From contig CM055607.1 in assembly GCA_029379385.1 (NCBI GenBank), positions 10,292,001-10,356,000 on the forward strand: DNA of 64,000 nt, given 5' to 3'. Below are positions 23,640 to 34,284 of the stretch, in pieces. The notes under the pieces are model-generated. The model was not told the DNA's origin and did no database searches. It saw only the letters and a program-made list of their open reading frames with translations. Position 1 is the first letter of the stretch; every line of letters starts with the position of its first letter. Source of the stretch: Quillaja saponaria. Taxonomy: Eukaryota > Streptophyta > Magnoliopsida > Fabales > Quillajaceae. The position numbers and the translations under genes are program-made.

Positions 23640-23935
23640 ATTTTACTTTTTGTTTGCATGGATTTACAGTACTAAATCAGGGTCCTAATAGAATAGCTGA
23701 GATTGTGACGGGTACATCGAGCTTGGGGGCAAAAGTTATAGAAGAAAAAGAGAAAATTTCTAATACTATGAATAGTAAGTTTTGTTTGGGGGCAAAAGAC
23801 GTTCAAGAAAGTGGCATTTCATCTTCTTCAAGTCTCTATCTTAATAGTTACATTTTTATTATTCGTTTGGATTCTGGATTACTTGTATGTATACTTCCAA
23901 CTTCCAACTCTAGAGTTCAACCCCTGCCAATATGA

Positions 23936-24019
23936 AATTTTTTGGGATGGCTATTGGCGGGTCGTCCAGAAGAGGTGAAGGAGGAGGAGACAAGGGTGAA
24001 GTTGAAAATATTTAATAAA
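23936..24019. other. Short spacer after gene C
   Basis: A purine-rich stretch (GAGGAGGAGACAAGGG) separates the gene C stop from the TNL fragment. No feature was recognised. Confidence 0.4.
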
Positions 24020-25020
24020 ATTTGGGTGAAAAAATATGTTTGAAAATGTTCAAGAAACATGCATGGACAAGTAATTGCAGGTTCAATTACTTCAATATTG
24101 AACTCGGTTTTACTAAATGTCAAATACTGTGATATATCAGATGAAGATGCCTCATAATCCTTAGTTGTTTCACAAATTAGAAAAGCTAAATCTATCTGGA
24201 AACAACTTTGTTACAATACCAACATGCATCAAAGAACTCTTGTGCTTGAAGACTACAAATGGATTATTGTAGGTTCCTCCATGGAATTCTAGAGATTCTA
24301 CCACGCTTGCGAGCCATAACTACCGTTCCGCAGATCATTGACTAAATAGTCATCGAACATATTAGAGTAAATTACACACCCCTTGAGCTTTAGAAAAATA
24401 ACAACATCCAAAATTTAGGGAAATGACACTCCCTCGGTAACATACACCATGATTAGAATCAGGTGGAGCTTTCATTTGCTTTTATTGTTAAAGGGGACAG
24501 TGAATTGGTGTGGAGTTCATGCGTACAAGCAAGAAACAGACATGAAAAATGTTCTGTTCGTAAATCCTGATTATGAGAATTGGGTATGGCCTCTCATCAT
24601 TTTGATGAAGAAAGTGAAGGCTACTTTTCATGTAAATCAGATGAAGATATTGCGGAGACAGAAGTAGAAGCAACCAGCCCACAAACCAAAGAAGTTGCCA
24701 AAATCAGTGTCATCTTTAAGGCTAATATGGCTTTGATTTCTCCACAAGATGATATTAAAGTAAGGCTATGATGCTGATGCATGCACTTTTCTTGTAAGTG
24801 CAGGTAAAGAAGATTTAACTATGGAGCTCAAGAAAACATTGGGAAGCTGGAAAATAATCAACTTGGCAAATAGGATCCATCACCATGGTATGTATGTAAT
24901 CCACATAGCACCGCATATCACTCTTTTAAGAATTCAAATTCTCACATAGCATCAAAATAAAATACATTGCAAAGGAAATCAGTTGCTGTTAAATTGCGTC
25001 TGGATTCTATGAGAATTCTC
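24020..25020 (+). pseudogene. Chimeric fragment of a B/D-type TNL-GRAM gene
   Basis: Three pieces follow in correct order. 24030-24365 matches the 3' part of the LRR exon, with several indels and stops. 24440-24775 matches the end of the C-JID exon (NWCGVHAYKQETDMKNVLF). 24803-24887 and 24983-25020 match the GEM-like linker exon and the first bases of the GRAM exon. The match stops abruptly at AATTCTC, followed by a TAA-rich tract. Part of the C-JID is replaced by unrelated bases (24366-24435). This is a truncated copy between gene C and gene D, not a working gene. Confidence 0.85.
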
Positions 25021-25209
25021 AGAAAAAAAAATAATAATAATAAAATAATTTTTAATTATAAGAAAAATAACATATTTTCGTGCACTTGACAGTGCTAAGC
25101 ACATTTGCTCTGCTATCAATTTTATATTTTATTATTATTATTGTATAGAAAAAAAAGCAGGGTCATTTGTTTAGCGGATGTGCCGCCAAATCAAACGGAT
25201 CGTTAACAA
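25021..25209. other. AT-rich spacer
   Basis: An (ATA)n-like tract at 25030-25050 and unique AT-rich sequence. No gene. Confidence 0.4.
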
Positions 25210-25980
25210 GCTCAAAAGTCAAAAGTCAAAAGCTTTGACAAAAGTTTCTTACAATCCAAGAGACGCACCACTAATAAGTGTACATGCATGTGGGACCGAC
25301 ACGAATTTAATGTGAGCCATTTTTCTTTCCTAACAGTTGTAACATTGAAGGGAAATAAATATACACATCTTTCAGTTTTACTGTGTCAAGCAAAACCAGA
25401 GAAAGTGATTTGAGAAGTTGTTTGTCAAAGGAAAGAGAAGACCACCAATTTACAGAAAAAAAAATAAAAATCCAAATAGATATTTTCCAATTTTATTTCA
25501 TATTAATTCAAAGAAAGTTTCATTTCTTAAATTCAATGAAGTTACACAGTCTTTATTAATTTTAATTTTTATTTTTATATAAAATATTTTAATAAAAAAG
25601 AGTTTCATTATATTAGTTTACTCAACTCAAGAATTGCTCAATGAATCGGTTGGTCTACAGGTTGGTCATGATCTAACAGATGCAGCTTTGAGGAATTGAT
25701 TATTGTCTTCTCCCATGGAGTTTTTCTTGCAATTCGTATTCCTGGTTCTCCTTTTCTTGCTGCCATGGATTTTTCCTTGCAATTTTCATGAAAAACTTTC
25801 CAAACTCAATAAAACAATAACTTATTTGTGAAGTACCAATTACTTGAAAAATATGCAAAATAAAAATTTATTTTGAACAAGAATTTACTTATGCTACTTT
25901 CACATAAATTGCTAGCAAAGCACTGATTAACCCACTTCTAATCTTCAGGCCTCCACCATAATTTCACCTCTCATAGTATC
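25210..25980 (+). promoter_or_regulatory. Promoter and leader of gene D, duplicated from that of gene B
   Basis: Aligns with 3941-4544, with an extra AT-rich insertion around 25455-25640. A likely 5' UTR intron acceptor (CTTCAG) sits at 25943-25948. The P450-start relic at 25715 is in a longer open state here than in front of gene B. Confidence 0.55.
25715..25831 (+). other. Upstream ORF of 38 codons resembling a P450 membrane anchor
   Basis: ATG opens MEFFLQFVFLVLLFLLPW and the frame ends at TGA 25829-25831. The beginning and its flanks (TTGATTATTG.CTTC) match the start of the P450 relic at 31601 (MDFFLPPLLLLFIIFL). In gene B the sixth codon is TAA instead of CAA. If the leader is transcribed this would be an upstream ORF; otherwise it is only a relic. 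Confidence 0.5.
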
Positions 25981-26472
25981 ATGGCACACACGGGGGCTTC
26001 CTCCTCCTCCTTCTGCACCCATAAATATTGGACTGATGTCTTTCTGAGTTTTAGGGGAGAAGATACCCGATTAAATTTTACAGGCAGTCTTTACAATGCT
26101 CTGTGCCAAAAAAGAATACACACATTCCTAGACAATGAGGGGCTTAGGAAAGGGGAAAAAATATCACTTGCCCTTCTCAAAGCAATTGAAGAATCAAGGA
26201 TTTCAATTGTTATATTCTCTGAAAATTATGCTTGTTCCTCATGGTGCCTTGATGAGCTTGTCAAAATCCTTCAGTGTATGGAAGCAATGGGACAGTTGGT
26301 TCGACCTGTTTTTTTCAATGTGGATCCATCAGATGTAAGACGTCGGAAAAGAAGTATTGGAGAAGCAATGGCTAGGCATGAAGAAAGATTCATGAAGGAG
26401 ATGGACAAGGTGCAAAATTGGAAGTCTTCTCTACACAATCTGGCCAACTTGTCTGGATGGCATTTCAAATAA
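25981..26472 (+). CDS. Possible TIR-only protein encoded by the first exon of gene D
   Basis: 163 codons from ATG to TAA give a complete TIR domain: DVFLSFRGEDTR at residues 19-30, SRISIVIFSENYA at 72-84, SSWCLDEL with the putative NADase Glu at residue 92, FFNVDPSDVR and the closing NLSGWHFK. Loss of the intron 1 donor means the transcript would read straight into a stop after the TIR. TIR-only proteins are known in plants and some signal by NAD+ cleavage. Whether this exon is expressed is unknown. Confidence 0.45.
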   Translation: MAHTGASSSSFCTHKYWTDVFLSFRGEDTRLNFTGSLYNALCQKRIHTFLDNEGLRKGEKISLALLKAIEESRISIVIFSENYACSSWCLDELVKILQCMEAMGQLVRPVFFNVDPSDVRRRKRSIGEAMARHEERFMKEMDKVQNWKSSLHNLANLSGWHFK

Positions 26473-29400
26473 GACATACATCTCTTTTCTTTTTGCTATG
26501 TGCATGCTATTTAATTTGTTACAACTCTTTTTATTTTTGAATTAAATTTGATATCGATCTCAGGTATGAATATGATCAGTTTATTCAGGAGGTTACAGAT
26601 GAAGTCTGTAAAAAGTTGAACTCAATATTTATGCATATCAGTTGGGTTACAGTCTCATATATCAGAAGTGACTTCACTTTTAGAAATTAATTCTAGTGAT
26701 GATGTTCGCATGATTGGGATTTTTGGCATTGGTGGAATAGGAAAATCAACAATTGCACGAGCCCTCTATAACTTTGTTGCTGATAAATTTGATTACAAGA
26801 TTTTCATAGCAAACGTTAGAGAAAATTCGATTAAACAAGGTTTAGAAGAACTCCAGAAAGAAATTCTTTCCGAGGTGCTTATGGAGAAAGGTTCCAACAT
26901 ACACAATGTTAGCCAAGGAATAGCTGTAACAAAAGACAGACTTCCTCGTACGAGATCAGTTCTTTTGATTCTTGATGATGTTGACAAACAAGAGCAATTA
27001 CAAGCATTAGCAGGAGGATATGATTAGTTTGGTTCTGGTAGTAGAGTCATTAGTACAACAAGGGATAAACATTTGCTAGATGTTCATGGGGTCGATAAAA
27101 TTTATAATGTGAAGGAATTCAATGATGATGAAGCCCTTGAATTATTCAGTTGGAAAGCCTTTAAAAGAAGCAAACCAGAAGAAAGTTGGATAGACATTTC
27201 AAAGCGGGCAGTGTTTTATGGCAAGGGCCTTTCATTGGTGTTGGAAATAACAGGTTCTGAATTGTTTGGTAAAACAATTGATGAATGCACATTGCAAAAG
27301 TACAAAAGCATTCCAAATAGAAAGATTCAAGAAATCCTAAGAATCAGTTTTGATAATTTGGAGGACAATGAGAAAGCAATTTTCCTTGACATTGCTTGCT
27401 TTTTCAAAGAAGAGAAATTGGATCATGTCAAACATATATTAAATGCATGTAGATTCTACCCGAATTCTGGTATTCGAGAACTTACTGACAAATCTTTGAT
27501 AGTTGTTAAAGAAAATTGGCTGTGGATGCATGATTTAATTCAAGATATGGGTAGAGAAATTGTTCCACAAGAATCACCATTAGATCCTGGAAAACGTAGT
27601 AGATTATGGTTTCATGAGGATATTGTTCGAGTACTAAATGACAATACGGTACGATATAACGCATATTTTATTATATTCAAGTCCTCTCATATCTATGTTT
27701 TTATACTAAATTCTAATGTTGATTGCTGAAGCCTTTGTCTTTTTCTTTTTTTTCGAATGGAATTAGGGAACAGAAAAACTTGAAGCCATAGTGTTAGACT
27801 TTCCCAGGCAAGTGTATGAAGTGGAGTGGAACGATGAAGCTTTTGAAAAGATGAAAAATCTTAGAATGCTTAAAGTTGATGAATATCAAATTGGATGCTT
27901 TTCTAAAGGTCCCAACCATCTCCCAAATAATTTAAGAGTGCTTTTCTGGGATGACTATCCTTCATCATCTTTGCCACCTGATTTTCATCCCAAGAAACTT
28001 GTTATACTCGAGTTAGGGTATAGTCGTTTTGCATTGGAGAAGCCATTCAAGGTAAGGTCATTATTTGCAGTTTTGCACATGTTTACTTCATTATTTAATT
28101 TAGTAATGACAGTTGCACGAAGATTTTATATCATCTAAATTGACATACTGCTTGAAAAATCTTATTTTCATTGGAGAAAAAGCTGCTACATGCAGCCCTC
28201 TTAAGTGGACCTCACATGCAAGAGGGAGGAGTGTAAGAGGGAGGAGTGTGTAAAAACAACTCTCTCTTAAAATAAGGTCTCACTAATATTTATTTATCAA
28301 TTTGCACGAACATTATTCTATTCAATTTTAATGTAGAAACTCTTAATTTAATGTAATAATAATTATTTCAATTTTGTTTAATGCAGAAGTATGACTATTT
28401 GACTCATATGGATCTAAGACATTGTTCTGCCATTAAAGAAATGCCTAATATCTCTCAAATTCCAAATTTAGTAGATTTGAGTTTTGATGGATGTAAGAAT
28501 TTAGTCAAGGTTCATAGTTCTGTTGGGTTTCTAAGTAAGCTTGTTAAGTTGAGTGTCTGGGGATGCACAAGCCTCAAGAGTTTTCCACCTCTTGTGAAGT
28601 TGACAGCTCTTGAACACCTTGATTTCAGGAGTAGTTCAAAACTTGAGAGATTCCCAGATGTTTTGGGGAAAATGGAAAAGGTAAGATTCATTGATGTGGG
28701 AGAGACTGCAATAAAGGAACTGCCATCTTCATTTGGCAACCTTATTGGGCTTGAAAAATTATGTTTGACAAAGTGTATATGGCTTAGTGATCTTCCAAGT
28801 AGCTTTCTAGCTTTGCAAAATCTTAAGGAGCTTGATATGGGAAATTGTCCCAAAATTCGAAGATGTTTGAGAATGTTCAAGAAACATGGACAAATAATTG
28901 AAGGTTCGGTTACTTCAATATTGAACTTGGTTTTACTAAATGTCAAATACTGTGATCTATCAGATGATAATGTTTTCATAATCCTTAGTAGTTTTCACAA
29001 GTTGGAAAAGCTAAACCTTTCAGGAAACAACTTTGTTACTATATCAACATGCATCAAAGAACTTCTGTACTTGGAGACTCTCCAAATGGATTATTGCAGT
29101 TTCCTCCACGAAATTCCAGAGATTCCACCACTTTTAGGAGACATAAGTACTGATTTTTGCAGATCATTGACTAAACAGTCATCAAACATATTATTAAGTC
29201 AGGTTGCTCTCTAGCTCTTTCTCTCATGTTCACGCAACCCATAAACTTAAATTGTTAGATGAGGTCGCAAGAATGATCTTTGATAGCTTTGTGTAACAGG
29301 GCTTGAAGGAGGTCAAGAACTTACAAGCTCAAGTCCCAGGAAGAGGGATTCCAGATTGGTTTGATCACCGTGTAAAAGGGGGATCCTCGTCTTTCTGGGT

Positions 29401-30654
29401 TCGTGGAAATTTCCCAGTGATTACTGTGTTCTGTTTTTGGAGGACAGGAAGAGTTAAGGTTAGACTTCCAATTCAACTTGTTCATCAACGGCCGCAGAGT
29501 GTATGTGTTTCGCAATACTTATGGGGTAAAACTTGAACATTTTACGCGGCTCCATGATCTAAGAACTGATATGTCCTCCAAGCAGTGGCGAGATCTTGAC
29601 ACATACCTACACCATGATTGGAATCAGGTGGAGCTTTCATTTGCATTGTCAAAGGGGACAGTGAATTGGTGCGGAGTTCATGCATACAAGCAAGAAACAG
29701 ACATGAAAAATGTTCTGTTCACAAATCCTGATTCTGAAAATTGGAGTATGGCCTCTGATCATTTTGATGAAGAAAGTGAAGGCTACTTTTCATGTACATC
29801 AGATGAAGATGTCAAGGAGACAGAATTAGAAGCAACCAGCCCACATACCAAAGAAGGTGCCAAAATCAGTGTCATAGATAAGGCTATGATGGTTTTGATT
29901 TCTCCACAAGATGATATTAAAGTAAGGCTATGATGCTGATGCATGCACTTTTCTTGTGAGTGCAGATGAAGAAGATGCAACTATGGAGCTCAAGAAAACA
30001 TTAGGAAGCTGGAAAATCATCAACTTGGCAAAGAGGATCCATCACCATGGTACGTAATTAATCCTCATAGCTCTGCAAATCATTCTTAAGAATTCAAATA
30101 TTGACGTAGCAGCTAATTAAATAAATTGTAAATGAAATCAATTGCAGTTAAATTGCGTCCTGTATTCTATGAGAATTCTCGCAACATGTTGATTATGGAG
30201 ATCTTCATCATTATATCTGGTGGCAGAGCTAATCTGTTCAAGCATGAGTTTGGGATTAGAGAAGGAGAGGAGCTGTTGAAGGCCTCAGAGTGTTATTTTT
30301 GTTCCGCAGCTGGTCTAATTGCAGGAGTCCTTTTTATCTCTACTGAAAAAGTTGCTTTCTGTGATAAATTAGTCCGTAAACATCAGGTAACTTTTATGTC
30401 ATAATCAACCCTTTAAAATCAATACTTGGAGATTTTGATCCAACAGTTACATTAAAATTAATTAAGGTGAGTTTTTGCAGTTTGTGATACCAATAATAGA
30501 GATGATTAAAAAAGTCAACCAAGGAAAGAAGATGAACCAGCCAGCTCAGGAGTACTTAGAGATTAAAACTGAATACAATGCAGAATTTCGGTTTAAAGGA
30601 TTTTTACAATATGATGAAGCTTGGTTGAATTTGATGAAAGCCATTGCTTGGTGA
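25981..30654 (+). pseudogene. Gene D: TNL-C-JID-GRAM paralogue of gene B with multiple lesions
   Basis: Exons correspond one to one with gene B: 25981-26469, 26564-27658, 27767-28051, 28387-29202, 29300-29856, 29966-30049, 30148-30386 and 30481-30654. Lesions: the donor after the TIR exon is lost and replaced by a stop (26470-26472). An 11-base deletion lies near 26637, before the P-loop. A TGG-to-TAG stop lies at 27025-27027, before RNBS-B. RNBS-B itself reads GSRVISTTRD. A 2-base deletion lies near 29430 in the C-JID. P-loop GIGGIGKST and WMHD remain, and the two LRR exons are open and very close to B. The GRAM exons are open (EYLEIKTEYNAEFRFKGF) and end on TGA. A full receptor cannot be made. 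Confidence 0.88.
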
Positions 30655-30715
30655 ATGAACACCGGGAAAATGTAACTGAAAATTGAAATCTTTATTTGTT
30701 CAAATTGTTTCTAGG

Positions 30716-30757
30716 GCTTTGAAGAATCTCCAGAAGGTCATTGCTATGGCCAAATAA
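30716..30757 (+). other. GRAM C-terminal helix relic behind gene D
   Basis: Reads ALKNLQKVIAMAK then TAA, preceded by an acceptor-like TTTCTAG. It is the counterpart of 9212-9253 behind gene B. Its frame has survived in both copies. Confidence 0.45.
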
Positions 30758-31600
30758 CTTTAGCTGAAACTACTTCTACATTTTAGACACTGTCAATTTT
30801 ATGAAGTTAATTTACTATCTTAATTTGATTAGCAGGTGTTCCTAGGATATATCTAACTTTTGTATTGGATTCAAAGCTTTAGCAAACCTTTTATGAATTC
30901 TCTTGACCAATGTCTCCCCAAGAGTCACTGTCTGGAAAATATTATAAGAGTAATAACAGACCATACCAGAAAGCAAAAGGTTATGACTTTCTCTTAGATG
31001 CACTTCTTTTGACCAGCCAGAAACAGAACACATTACTACTAAGAGCAGAGAACCCAGGCATAATTCTAAGTCCCCACCAAAGCTGATTGCATGGAAGCAA
31101 GTATCAATCTGTTGGAAATAGCTAGATTGACCAAAAAAAATGATGACAGAAAGCCAGACAAAATATGCAGAGAAATTTGGAGGAAGTCTTTTGGCCGAAT
31201 GAACAATAATTCACCAAAAAAAGGTACTAAAATTATTGAAATAAGCAAAGGATTAACCAACTTAATTTAATCATTCTATCATAGAAGAAACTTTGCAGTG
31301 TATATTTAGTATTATTAAAGAAAGAAGGGTTTCTTTCATTGTTCATGTTCGAGTGAATGGTATAAATGTATTAGAAATTTGTTAAAGAAGGGTTTCTTTC
31401 ATTGGTCATGTACGAATGAACATTATATATGTATTAGAAATTTATTGAGTCACAACTAGCATTGTAAGTAGACGATGACCATCTATCTAACATTAATCAT
31501 ACAGAGTAGGTATTGAGTGAATGTCATCTATATAACTTGGCAATTCTCCTACAGGTTGGTTATCTGATAAGGTTTGAGAGGTTGATTATTGCCTTCTATC
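30758..31600. other. Spacer behind gene D and upstream of the P450 relic
   Basis: 30830-31060 matches the spacer behind gene B. A 60-bp imperfect direct repeat (AAGAAGGGTTTCTTTCATTG) lies at 31321-31445. The segment just before 31601 (ACAGGTTGGTTATCTGATAAGG) resembles the leaders of genes B and D. No gene. Confidence 0.45.
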
Positions 31601-33199
31601 ATGGATTTCTTCCTGCCACCCTTACTGCTGCTTTTCATAATCTTCCTTGCATCAAGCTTATATTGTGCACCAAAGGAAAACTAGTGCTGCTAAAAATTTC
31701 CACCAGGTAGTTTAGGATGACCTCTCTAGTAGGTGAAGCTCTCCATTTTATTTGTAAGAACTATGAGAGTTTCTTCAGGAAGAGAATAAAGAAGTACTCT
31801 TCAGAAGTCTTCAAGACAAGCATACAAGGAGAGCTAACTGTAGTGTTTTGTGGTCCTGGTGTAAACAAATACATCTCTGCAAATGACCAAAAGCTTTTCA
31901 AAAGTTGGTACCCAAAATCTCATATACACTCTTCAATTTGTACCTACCAAAGGATCAGATTCAGGCCCAAAATCCTTCAACTGAAATGTAAAAAGTGGCA
32001 ACTTCCCTGACTCGTGATGGGGTTCCTCAAACCTGAAAGACTACTAAAGTACATGGGGAAGATTGAATCAATCACACAACAACATATTAGGACACAATGG
32101 GAAAGCCAAGAAGAAGTGCATGTGTTTGTGTTTGTCAAAACCTTCATGTTGAATTTGTCCTTCCAAATCTTCTTCGACCTTAATGATCCGGAACGCATTT
32201 CCAAATTAGCCAGCAAGTTTGCTTTCTTGCAGTTTGGTGTCCAATCAGTACCTGTAAATATCCCAGGTACAACATACTATCGCGCACATAAGGCAGCGGA
32301 ACAAATTCGTAAAGAGATTCAATTGATAATCAGAGAAAAGTGTGATGCTTTATCCAAAGGAGCAGTCATGGAAGACATACTAGCAGACATAATTGTAGCA
32401 GAGCAGGCCGGAAGATATATGTCAAATAATATTGCGGCCTACAACTTGATCATGGGATTGATGCTTGCAAACAACGTATCAGTATCCAATGTCATAACTT
32501 ACATGATCAAACATATTGGAGAGAGGTTAGATCTATACCAAAAAGTCTTCTCTGGTAATCATCCACTATATAACTCCAATTTGTTTAAAAAACAGAACTC
32601 CTTGCTTTAATTGTTTCTCAATATGTTTATTGAATCAGAGCAAATTGAGATTGCTAGATCAAGAGGGCCCTTCAAGTCACTTGACTGGGAAAGCATATAT
32701 AAAATGAAGTATACATGGGCTGTTGCACAAGAGACTATGATACTCCACCCACCATCGCTACGCCATTTAGAGAGGCAGTAAAGGACTTCACCTTTGGGGG
32801 TTTCACCATTCCAAAGGGGTGGAAGTGGAAGTGGAAGGTATTCATAACTGTAATTTTTTTAATTTTATATAACTTTGTAACAGATTCTATGTTTCTGCAG
32901 ATTTTCCGGGCAATAAATGCAACAAACATGAATTCAGAGTATTTTCCTAATCCAGAAAATTTTGATCCCTCGAGGTTTGAAGGAAACGGTTGTGCCCCAT
33001 ACACATTTGTGCCCTTCAGTGTAGGACCAAGAACTTGCCCTGGAAAGGACTATGCAAGATTTGTAATACTCACTTTCATCCACAATCTGGTGACAAAAGT
33101 TCAAGTGGGAAGTTGTATTTCCTGATGAGAAAAACAGTGCCACTATGCTGCCTATCCCTGCAAAAGGACTTTCCGTTCGCCTGCAACCAGTTCAATTAG
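31601..33199 (+). pseudogene. CYP716-like cytochrome P450 pseudogene (CYP85 clan)
   Basis: Reading frames in order give a membrane anchor (MDFFLPPLLLLFIIFL), then LVGEALHF, KYSSEVFKTSIQGE, VFCGPGVNKYISAN, a helical middle part, [34 protein letters not shown], the haem loop [18 protein letters not shown], and PIPAKGLSVRLQP before TAG 33197-33199. This matches CYP716/CYP728-type enzymes, which commonly oxidise triterpenes. A short intron is likely at 32838-32900. Lesions: stops and shifts near 31672-31720, 32010, 32608-32715 and 33090. The I-helix oxygen-binding motif reads LANNVSVS instead of the usual GGxDT type, and the ExxR motif reads ETMI. It is dead as an oxidase. Confidence 0.85.
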
Positions 33200-33298
33200 T
33201 CCGCCTCCAACCATAGTTTTTGGTGATGTTTGCCTGTCTCTGCATGTCAACACGTGTCCCTGCATTAACTAATGAATTGTAAAAGCCCATCCTATAAA
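33200..33298. other. Short spacer
   Basis: Sequence between the P450 relic and the inverted-repeat element. Nothing recognised. Confidence 0.3.
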
Positions 33299-34013
33299 AG
33301 AGATGGATCCATAGAGAGTAAACTCATGGAGAGGTGCATGAACAGGTACCAAACGGTGCCGTTTTGGCTTTTAAAAAAAAATAAAAATTGTTAGGACTTT
33401 ATGCTCTTTCTCTCTCTCCCACGCAGACCTCCATTCTTCCATGAATTTACAATCGCAGAAAACTCAAGCATTTGTACCATCACTACAACTCGTACAGAAG
33501 CATCACGCAATCATGTATACGAATTTAACAGATAATATCAGAGACTCCTTCTAATTCTTGACCTTGGTCTTCATGTCCTTCCTCTATCTGCAACTAGGCC
33601 TGATCGGGTTCTCTCAAAGGGGCTGACAATGCATTAACTCCATTATTGCCATTAGAATTAGCAGCAGCTGCTCCATTTGGTGCTTCGCTGCCTTTCTTTT
33701 TTCCTCCTCCCTTCATTATTATAGCAATAAATGTAAGAAAATGGGAGTTTCTAAGATGAAGTAGAAGTGAAATTTCAAATATTCTCTTTTGCTTTTTTTT
33801 TTTTTTTTTGGTTGAATTTTCCCTCTTCGTCTTCTTTGATTCTTTCTATCAGCTCTAGAGACTGAGTTTAAGATATGGGAATGAAGGTTTGTGTCTAAGA
33901 GAAAGAGAAAGAGAGCATAAAGTGCTAACAAATTTATTTATTTTTAATAAAAAAACCAAAACTGCACCGTTTGGTACCTCTCTATGAGTCTAATCTCCAT
34001 GGTATCCCATCTC
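33299..34013. mobile_element. Inverted-repeat element (about 0.7 kb), MITE or MULE-like
   Basis: Imperfect inverted repeats of about 80-95 bp: left 33299-33393, right 33931-34013. The core GGTACCAAACGGTGC.GTTTTGG is shared on opposite strands, and the outer parts (CATAGAGAGTAAACTCATGGAGAGGT against its partner) also align. The left arm has a 12-base insertion. I could not define target duplications, so the exact ends and superfamily are open. Confidence 0.55.
33594..33716 (-). CDS. Small ORF inside the inverted-repeat element
   Basis: 40 codons from ATG (33716) to TAG (33594-33596). The peptide starts MKGGGKKKGSEAPNGAAAAN, is Lys/Gly rich, then Asn/Ala rich. I do not recognise it. Its composition differs from the AT-rich surroundings, so it may be a captured piece of a host gene. 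Confidence 0.25.
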   Translation of the reverse strand: MKGGGKKKGSEAPNGAAAANSNGNNGVNALSAPLREPDQA

Positions 34014-34284
34014 CTCATCAAATATATGCCGATATCATATGTAACTTATATTATCTCCAAAAAATAATATTATAAAGGGTGTGATAATAAATCATACTTT
34101 CTGTTCTGAATTCTGATGCACCAAATGTGTAAATCAATGGAACAGATTGATTTAAGTCTATTCCTAGTTACTATATGCAATCTTGTGTCCTTTTTGTCTC
34201 TATGTGTAATGAATTAGATAGAATCAATAGAAATTTTTTGTAGGGTCCACTAATGACAAAAGAAAAAAATTCATCTCCTAGCAT
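34014..34284. other. Spacer between inverted-repeat element and LINE remnant
   Basis: No gene or motif recognised. Confidence 0.3.

Larger units (their letters stand above)
18048..23935 (+). pseudogene. Gene C: TNL-C-JID-GRAM gene with several lesions and a retroelement insertion
   Basis: It belongs to the gene A lineage. The TIR start (DVFPSFRGEDTR) joins directly, at about 18221, to mid NB-ARC (VRETSTKQGL). Most of the TIR, intron 1 and the P-loop (about 670 bp in gene B) are therefore gone, in frame. Two extra bases near 18635-18637 break the GLPL motif. The donor after the NB-ARC exon is GC (19058). LRR exons are 19280-19558 and 19926 onward. An 8-base deletion after 20241 shifts the LRR frame, and a TRIM sits at 20782-21332. 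The 3' part is intact: C-JID 21763-22426 (or 22435), 22565-22609, 22701-22781, GRAM 22899-23134 and 23236-23533, tail 23670-23935. These total exactly 530 codons. A 50-base piece at 19764-19813 has splice borders but breaks frame. C cannot make a normal receptor; the 3' half might still be expressed. Confidence 0.85.
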
